DNA from: an uncultured Lachnospiraceae bacterium
GTDB lineage: Bacteria; Bacillota; Clostridia; Lachnospirales; Lachnospiraceae
Direction: 5' to 3'
Length of the DNA stretch: 64,000 bases
NCBI GenBank assembly: GCA_910578795.1
Contig: CAJTSD010000011.1
Location: forward strand, 12,342-76,341
Shown piece after piece: positions 59,374 to 64,000 of this stretch. The position numbers and the translations under genes are program-made. Each line of letters opens with the position of its first letter. The first letter of the stretch is position 1. The notes below the pieces were generated by a model, which saw only the letters and a list, made by a program, of their open reading frames with translations, did no database searches and was not told the origin of the DNA.

Positions 59374-60009
59374 TTGAGCGTGGAAGAAAAGGATTTAGAC
59401 AAACAGGATTTAGAGAATACGGATTCGCAGGAAACGGTTTCCGAAGATGAAGTTTTGGAGGAAGAAAATCCGCAGGAGGTTGACGCAGCAGAGCAGGATA
59501 CGGCGCAGGACGCAGACCCGAATGAGAAAAAGGGAAAGAAAAAATCGCTGTTGGGAAAAGAAAAAAAGCCCAATAAGCTTCAGGAAAAGGTAGATGAACT
59601 GGAAGACCGCGTAAAACGCCAAATGGCAGAGTTCGATAACTTTAGAAAGCGTTCCGAAAAGGAAAAATCGGCAATGTTTGAAACCGGAGCAAAGAGCGTG
59701 GTTGAGAAAATCCTGCCCGTGGTCGATAACTTTGAGCGGGGACTTGCAGGACTTTCCGAGGAGGAAATGAAGGAACCGTTTGCGGAAGGGATGAACATGG
59801 TCTATAAGCAGCTGATCACGGAGCTTGAAAAACTGGAAGTAAAGCCCATTGAGGCAGTTGGCTGCGAGTTTAACCCCGAGCTGCACAATGCGGTAATGCA
59901 GGTGGCAAGTGAGGAATTTGAGTCAGGCATTATTGCACAGGAGCTTCAAAAAGGCTACACATACCGTGATAGCGTTGTGCGCCACAGCATGGTGGCCGTT
60001 GTGGAATAG
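59374..60009 (+). CDS. grpE: Nucleotide exchange factor GrpE
   Basis: Releases ADP from DnaK. The 211 residues have a long acidic N-terminal tail (about 1-60), a coiled coil (LQEKVDELEDRVKRQMAEFDNFRKR) and the beta domain with FNPELHNAVMQV. The TTG start at 59374 follows gaaagga. It lies 35 bases after hrcA. Confidence 0.95.
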   Translation: MSVEEKDLDKQDLENTDSQETVSEDEVLEEENPQEVDAAEQDTAQDADPNEKKGKKKSLLGKEKKPNKLQEKVDELEDRVKRQMAEFDNFRKRSEKEKSAMFETGAKSVVEKILPVVDNFERGLAGLSEEEMKEPFAEGMNMVYKQLITELEKLEVKPIEAVGCEFNPELHNAVMQVASEEFESGIIAQELQKGYTYRDSVVRHSMVAVVE

Positions 60010-60020
60010 AGTATGAAGAG

Positions 60021-60057
60021 AAATTCTAAGTCTGCAAAATACACAGACTAAGAATTT
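60021..60057 (+). repeat. CTAAG hairpin after grpE
   Basis: The sequences aaattctaagtctg (60021-60034) and cagactaagaattt (60044-60057) are an exact inverted repeat. Similar TCTAAG stems occur at 24105-24156 and 62196-62234. No T run follows, so a processing or stability element is more likely than a terminator. Confidence 0.65.
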
Positions 60058-60071
60058 CTAAAGCTTCATAC

Positions 60072-60110
60072 GACAAATTTGTGCAGAGGCACAAATTCGC
60101 GCGTCGAAAA
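60072..60110. repeat. Two-hairpin family member before dnaK
   Basis: The sequences caaatttgtgc and gcacaaatt pair and are followed by gcgtcgaaaaa, matching the layout at 37097-37160 and 39102-39158. Confidence 0.5.
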
Positions 60111-60172
60111 AGTAAGATTATGGTAATGATAACAAATTAAAATGATTTCAAATATGTAGGAGGAGAAACATC

Positions 60173-62047
60173 ATGGCAAAGATTATTGGTATTGACTTAG
60201 GTACAACAAATAGCTGCGTAGCAGTTATGGAAGGCGGTAAGCCGACCGTTATCGCAAATACAGAGGGAGCAAGGACAACACCTTCCGTAGTGGCATTTAC
60301 AAAGACAGGGGAACGTCTTGTCGGTGAGCCTGCAAAGCGTCAGGCAGTTACAAATGCGGAGAAAACCATTGCGTCAATCAAGCGTGATATGGGTACGGAT
60401 AAGGGCAGAACAATTGATGATAAGAAGTATTCGCCGCAGCAGATTTCCGCAATGATTCTGCAGAAGCTGAAAGCGGACGCAGAGAGCTATTTGGGAGAGA
60501 AGATTTCCGAGGCGGTTATCACGGTTCCCGCATACTTCAACGACGCACAGCGTCAGGCGACAAAGGACGCAGGTAAGATTGCAGGTCTTGATGTAAAGCG
60601 TATCATCAACGAGCCGACAGCGGCAGCTTTGGCTTATGGTCTTGACAATGAAAAAGAACAGAAGATTTTAGTATATGACTTGGGCGGCGGTACATTCGAT
60701 GTATCGATTATCGAAATCGGCGACGGCGTTATCGAGGTTCTTGCGACAAATGGTGATACACACCTTGGCGGCGATGATTTTGATAACAAGCTGATTGACT
60801 GGATGGTAAGCGAGTTTAAGGCACAGAACGGCGTAGACCTTTCTAATGATAAGATGGCGATGCAGCGATTAAAGGAAGCGGCAGAGAAGGCAAAGAAAGA
60901 GCTTTCTTCGGCAACGACAACAAACATCAACCTTCCGTTTATCAGCATGAACGCAAACGGACCGCTTCATTTCGACATGAACCTGACAAGGGCAAAATTT
61001 GACGAATTGACAAATGACTTGGTAGAGAAGACAGCGATTCCGGTACAGAATGCATTAAAAGATGCGGGACTGACATCTTCAGAAATCGGTCAGGTGCTTT
61101 TGGTAGGCGGTTCAACACGTATTCCGGCAGTGCAGGATAAGGTAAGACAGCTCACAGGCAAAGAGCCGAGCAAATCCCTTAATCCGGACGAGTGCGTGGC
61201 AATCGGTGCGTCTATTCAGGGAGGTAAGCTTGCAGGCGACGCAGGCGCAGGTGAAATTCTGCTTCTCGACGTTACTCCGCTTTCTCTTTCAATCGAGACA
61301 ATGGGCGGTGTTGCGACGAAGTTAATTGAGAGAAATACAACGATTCCGACAAAGAAGAGTCAAATCTTCTCAACGGCGGCGGATAATCAGACTGCAGTTG
61401 ATATTAACGTTGTACAGGGTGAACGTCAGTTTGCAAGAGATAACAAATCTCTCGGACAGTTCCGTCTTGACGGTATTCCGCCTGCAAGACGCGGCGTTCC
61501 TCAGATTGAGGTTACGTTTGACATTGATGCAAATGGCATTGTAAACGTATCCGCTAAGGATTTGGGCACAGGTAAGGAGCAGCATATTACAATTACTGCA
61601 GGTTCCAACATGTCCGACGAGGATATTGAAAAGGCAGTTAAAGAGGCTGCAGAGTATGAGGCACAGGATAAGAAGCGTAAGGAAGCAATCGACGCAAGAA
61701 ACGATGCGGATTCGTTTGTATTCCAAACAGAGAAGGCATTGACAGAAGTAGGCGATAAGATTGACGCAAATGAGAAGGCATCGTTGGAGGCAGATTTAAA
61801 CGACATTAAGTCCTTCCTTGAGAGCACAAAGGACGCCGAGATGACAGAGGACCAGGTTGGCGAATTGAAGAGCAAGCAGGAAGCGCTGATGTCAAAGGCG
61901 CAGAACCTTTTCACAAAGATGTATGAGAACATGCAGGGCGCACAGGGTGCAGGTCCTGATATGGGCGGTGCGGACATGGGCGGCGCCGCACAGGCAGACA
62001 CGGGCGCAGCAGATGACGTTGTAGACGGAGATTACAGAGAGGTATAA
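60173..62047 (+). CDS. dnaK: Chaperone DnaK (Hsp70)
   Basis: ATP-driven chaperone for unfolded proteins, working with DnaJ and GrpE. The 624 residues have IIGIDLGTTNSCVAVMEGGK (phosphate 1), VYDLGGGTFDVSI, the NEPTAAALAYGL motif and LLVGGSTRIPAVQ in the ATPase domain. The substrate-binding domain begins at about 380 (DVTPLSLSIETMGGV) and there is a helical lid. The C-terminal tail is Gly/Ala/Asp-rich. The ATG follows aggagga. Confidence 0.98.
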   Translation: MAKIIGIDLGTTNSCVAVMEGGKPTVIANTEGARTTPSVVAFTKTGERLVGEPAKRQAVTNAEKTIASIKRDMGTDKGRTIDDKKYSPQQISAMILQKLKADAESYLGEKISEAVITVPAYFNDAQRQATKDAGKIAGLDVKRIINEPTAAALAYGLDNEKEQKILVYDLGGGTFDVSIIEIGDGVIEVLATNGDTHLGGDDFDNKLIDWMVSEFKAQNGVDLSNDKMAMQRLKEAAEKAKKELSSATTTNINLPFISMNANGPLHFDMNLTRAKFDELTNDLVEKTAIPVQNALKDAGLTSSEIGQVLLVGGSTRIPAVQDKVRQLTGKEPSKSLNPDECVAIGASIQGGKLAGDAGAGEILLLDVTPLSLSIETMGGVATKLIERNTTIPTKKSQIFSTAADNQTAVDINVVQGERQFARDNKSLGQFRLDGIPPARRGVPQIEVTFDIDANGIVNVSAKDLGTGKEQHITITAGSNMSDEDIEKAVKEAAEYEAQDKKRKEAIDARNDADSFVFQTEKALTEVGDKIDANEKASLEADLNDIKSFLESTKDAEMTEDQVGELKSKQEALMSKAQNLFTKMYENMQGAQGAGPDMGGADMGGAAQADTGAADDVVDGDYREV

Positions 62048-62314
62048 GGTTGAAAGAAAATCTTTCAACCTTGATTTGAGGGTCAAATGAACATGCAAGC
62101 ATGTTCGCTTGACCCATGGAGGCAAAAAAATGAAAACAAACTCTAAGACATTCAAAGACAATGCCTAAGACTTTGTAAGTTTCATTTTACGAAAAGAAAA
62201 TCTAAGGCATCAAAAAACGATGCCTAAGATTTTCTAAGTTTCGTTTAAAAGAACGCAAAAGAGAGGCGTTCTTTATGTAGCATAATATACTGTAAATTAA
62301 GAAAGGCTAAAACT
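62048..62314. other. Structured dnaK-dnaJ intergenic region
   Basis: No gene is supported in these 267 bases. They hold a hairpin at the dnaK end (ggttgaaaga/tctttcaacc, about 62048-62070) and a GGGTCAA-type hairpin (62081-62114) like those beside cotJ. A 12-codon micro-frame starts at 62130 after ggaggc. A degenerate CTAAG hairpin lies at 62142-62171, and an exact 16-base inverted repeat of gaaaatctaaggcatc at 62196-62211 and 62219-62234. Confidence 0.6.
62196..62234 (+). repeat. CTAAG hairpin before dnaJ
   Basis: An exact 16-base inverted repeat around a 7-base loop, the same TCTAAG stem type as 60021-60057 and 24105-24156. Confidence 0.65.
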
Positions 62315-63487
62315 ATGGCAGAACAAAAAAGAGATTACTATGAGGTATTGGGCGTCGAGCGCGGCGCCGACGATGCTTCAATAAAAAAAGCATACAGACA
62401 GCTTGCCAAGAAATATCATCCCGATATGAATCCGGGTGACACGGATGCCGAGAAGAAATTCAAGGAGGCGTCGGAAGCTTATGCGGTGCTGAGTGATCCT
62501 GAAAAGAGACGCCAGTATGACCAGTTTGGTCATGCTGCGTTTGAAGGCGGCGGTGCCGGCGGCTTTGGTGGCTTTGACTTTGGCGGCGCTGATTTTTCTG
62601 ACATATTTGGTGATATATTTGGGGACTTTTTCGGGGGCGGCAGCCGCCGTTCGAGCAATGGACCGATGCGGGGCGCCAATCTGCGCACCAGTGTACGGAT
62701 TACTTTTTCGGAAGCTGTGTTTGGCGTAGAAAAAGAGCTTGACTTAAATCTCAAGGATACGTGTAAGACCTGTAACGGAAGCGGTGCAAAACCCGGAACT
62801 TCACCGGAGACGTGCCATCGCTGCGGCGGACGCGGTCAGGTGGTGACAAGACGTCAGACGCCGTTTGGAACCATTCAGAACTCGCAGACGTGTCCTGACT
62901 GCGGCGGTACCGGAAAGACCATCAAGGATAAGTGTCCTGACTGCGGCGGAAGCGGATATATTTCGGGCAGGAAGAAGATACAGGTATCCATTCCCGCAGG
63001 TATCGATAACGGGCAGAGCGTGCGTATCAGGGATAAGGGCGAGCCGGGCGTCAACGGCGGTCCGCGCGGCGATTTGCTGGTAGAGGTTGTGGTTGACAGA
63101 CACCCGATTTTCCAAAGGCAGGATATGAACATATTCTCGACGGTGCCGGTTTCTTTTGCAGTGGCGGCGCTTGGCGGAGAGGTGCTGATTGATACGGTGG
63201 ACGGCAAGGTTGTGTACGACGTGAAAGCGGGCACACAAACTGACACGCGTGTCAGATTGCGCGGAAAGGGCGTTCCGTCGCTCCGCAACAAAGATGTGCG
63301 CGGCGACCATTATGTGACGCTTGTCGTACAGGTACCGGAGAAGCTTTCGAACGAGGCAAAGGAGCTTTTGCGCAAGTTTGACAGTGAGACGGGGAACAGT
63401 TTGGAAGCCGTGAAAAATATGGAAAACAGCGAGCCGAATGACGAGAAAGAGAAGAAGGAAAAAAAGCGCAAAGGGTTTTTTAAATAG
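62315..63487 (+). CDS. dnaJ: Co-chaperone DnaJ (Hsp40)
   Basis: Stimulates DnaK ATPase and delivers substrates. The 390 residues have the J domain (about 5-70, HPD near residue 36), a Gly/Phe-rich linker (about 77-115) and a zinc region. That region has four CxxCxGxG repeats (CKTCNGSG, CHRCGGRG, CPDCGGTG, CPDCGGSG, about 150-215). A C-terminal peptide-binding domain and a Lys/Glu-rich tail follow. It follows dnaK after 267 bases. Confidence 0.97.
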   Translation: MAEQKRDYYEVLGVERGADDASIKKAYRQLAKKYHPDMNPGDTDAEKKFKEASEAYAVLSDPEKRRQYDQFGHAAFEGGGAGGFGGFDFGGADFSDIFGDIFGDFFGGGSRRSSNGPMRGANLRTSVRITFSEAVFGVEKELDLNLKDTCKTCNGSGAKPGTSPETCHRCGGRGQVVTRRQTPFGTIQNSQTCPDCGGTGKTIKDKCPDCGGSGYISGRKKIQVSIPAGIDNGQSVRIRDKGEPGVNGGPRGDLLVEVVVDRHPIFQRQDMNIFSTVPVSFAVAALGGEVLIDTVDGKVVYDVKAGTQTDTRVRLRGKGVPSLRNKDVRGDHYVTLVVQVPEKLSNEAKELLRKFDSETGNSLEAVKNMENSEPNDEKEKKEKKRKGFFK

Positions 63488-63505
63488 TTTTTAAATAGCA
63501 ATTTG

Positions 63506-63559
63506 AACTTCCGTATGGTATGATATTGGTTAAGATATTGTGCTATACGGAAGTTTTTT
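63506..63559 (+). terminator. Terminator after dnaJ
   Basis: The sequences aacttccgtat and atacggaagtttttt pair around a roughly 28-base loop and end in Ts, 19 bases after dnaJ. Confidence 0.75.
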
Positions 63560-63615
63560 GATGTGGACTGATGCAAGGAAAGATTGCTGCCAAAGACGGA
63601 GGAGAATAACTTCTC

Positions 63616-63638
63616 GGAATCTCAATGAATGAGATTCC
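63616..63638. other. Perfect 9-base hairpin
   Basis: The sequences ggaatctca and tgagattcc pair around a 5-base loop between the dnaJ terminator and the transposase remnant. Its role is unknown, and it may be part of the end of an insertion element. Confidence 0.35.
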
Positions 63639-63760
63639 AACCGAAGATTGACAACTGAATATCGTGCAGGAAAAGAAATTTGAGAAAAATGGACATAAAC
63701 ATTGGACATAGCGGGTACTATGCCTTGAAAAATCTTATGGAATCGCTTAAGATATCATTA

Positions 63761-64000
63761 TTAGGCGGTGAATCCTAATAATGATTCTTGAAATGCCTCA
63801 GCAGAGGGCATTTCCCAGGCATCAAGATGCTGTAACATCATGATGCCGTAGAGGCGGCAGTACCACATCTTAGTCGAACGGTGCCTGCCGTCTTCTAATT
63901 TATAGTCCTCTTTCTCGCGTTTGTTGGAGCGCTCCACGGAAGTCCTTCTGTCATATTCCTTTTCCCATGTTTTAGAGTCTCTTGGCGGTATGTCGGTTTA
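63761..64000 (-). pseudogene. C-terminal remnant of a DDE transposase (IS1182-like)
   Basis: Read on the minus strand, 79 residues include TDIPPRDSKTWEKEYDRRTS, VERSNKREKEDYKLEDGRH and MWYCRLYGIMMLQHLDAWEMP. These are the C-terminal part of a DDE transposase of the IS1182-like group. The last codon of the window on this frame (63998-64000) is TAA, immediately before TDIPPRD. The copy is therefore interrupted, or starts after the break, and is probably non-functional. The rest lies outside the window. The stop codon sits in a perfect attattagg/cctaataat inverted repeat. Confidence 0.7.

Overview
The window looks like a chromosomal segment from an anaerobic, low-to-mid GC Bacillota of the family Lachnospiraceae (Clostridia). 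This rests on the gene content: pyruvate formate-lyase with its activase, an 8Fe ferredoxin, a DUF1858 redox protein, CotJ-type spore-coat proteins, HrcA/CIRCE heat-shock control, the gdpP-rplI-dnaB and rpsF-ssb-rpsR blocks, a transketolase split into N and C halves, and arabinoxylan-type GH43 enzymes. I cannot fix the genus. No CRISPR array, rRNA or intact prophage is seen. Most of the window is housekeeping sequence, with small accessory islands of toxin-antitoxin modules, decayed genes and intergenic repeats.

Layout. 1-5.2 kb: FtsH protease, a DEAD-box helicase and a DUF4349 lipoprotein. 5.2-12.4 kb: a DUF3298 lipoprotein, two GH43 glycosidases, a RelB-like/PIN toxin-antitoxin pair and an HExxH lipoprotein. 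12.4-20.5 kb: a Sel1-repeat protein, tRNA-Tyr, MscL, a zinc-ribbon membrane protein, phosphofructokinase, a GH18 protein, a 965-base gene-poor stretch and MecA. 20.6-24.5 kb: a DUF1858 protein, a decayed HipA-like remnant and the pyruvate formate-lyase locus. 24.7-29.1 kb: a secreted DUF5722 protein, a GH25 lysozyme, a sirtuin and small proteins. 29.2-36.8 kb: rpsF-ssb-rpsR, pepT, gdpP-rplI-dnaB and a MerR-like protein. 36.9-40.1 kb (minus strand): ferredoxin, pflA, a membrane protein with a degenerate HPt domain, and a folate ECF transporter under a THF riboswitch. 40.2-47.3 kb: an Mrr-like protein, YlmH, a pentulose kinase, AraD, split transketolase and a DUF362 ferredoxin. 47.4-51.5 kb (minus strand): an RsiV/SigV-like pair, a soluble chemoreceptor with a FIST protein, and a short CarD-like protein. 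52.2-58 kb: an aminotransferase, UppP, CotJC and a CotJA-CotJB fusion, a VapD-like module, a cupin and a membrane-anchored protein. 58.1-63.5 kb: CIRCE-hrcA-grpE-dnaK-dnaJ. The window ends in the C-terminus of a broken transposase.

The most striking locus is pyruvate formate-lyase at 21.8-24.5 kb. The 679-residue catalytic protein carries the Cys-Cys pair but ends before the glycyl-radical domain. That domain is a separate 79-residue protein with its own ribosome binding site. The two lengths add to 758 residues, very close to a normal one-piece enzyme. Between them lies a 67-residue protein that resembles the first half of the radical domain but has a CxxCx6C tail in place of the glycine loop. 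The activase and a ferredoxin lie about 13 kb away on the other strand. This looks like a three-part, subunit-exchange version of an oxygen-fragile enzyme, analogous to E. coli PFL plus its spare part GrcA/YfiD.

The GH43 enzymes, pentulose kinase, AraD and split transketolase together suggest growth on arabinose and xylose from plant cell wall. These pentoses would feed through the pentose phosphate pathway and phosphofructokinase to pyruvate and then to formate plus acetyl-CoA. Several families of structured intergenic repeats recur through the window and sit repeatedly inside or beside operons (pfl, grpE-dnaK-dnaJ, araD-transketolase, cotJ).
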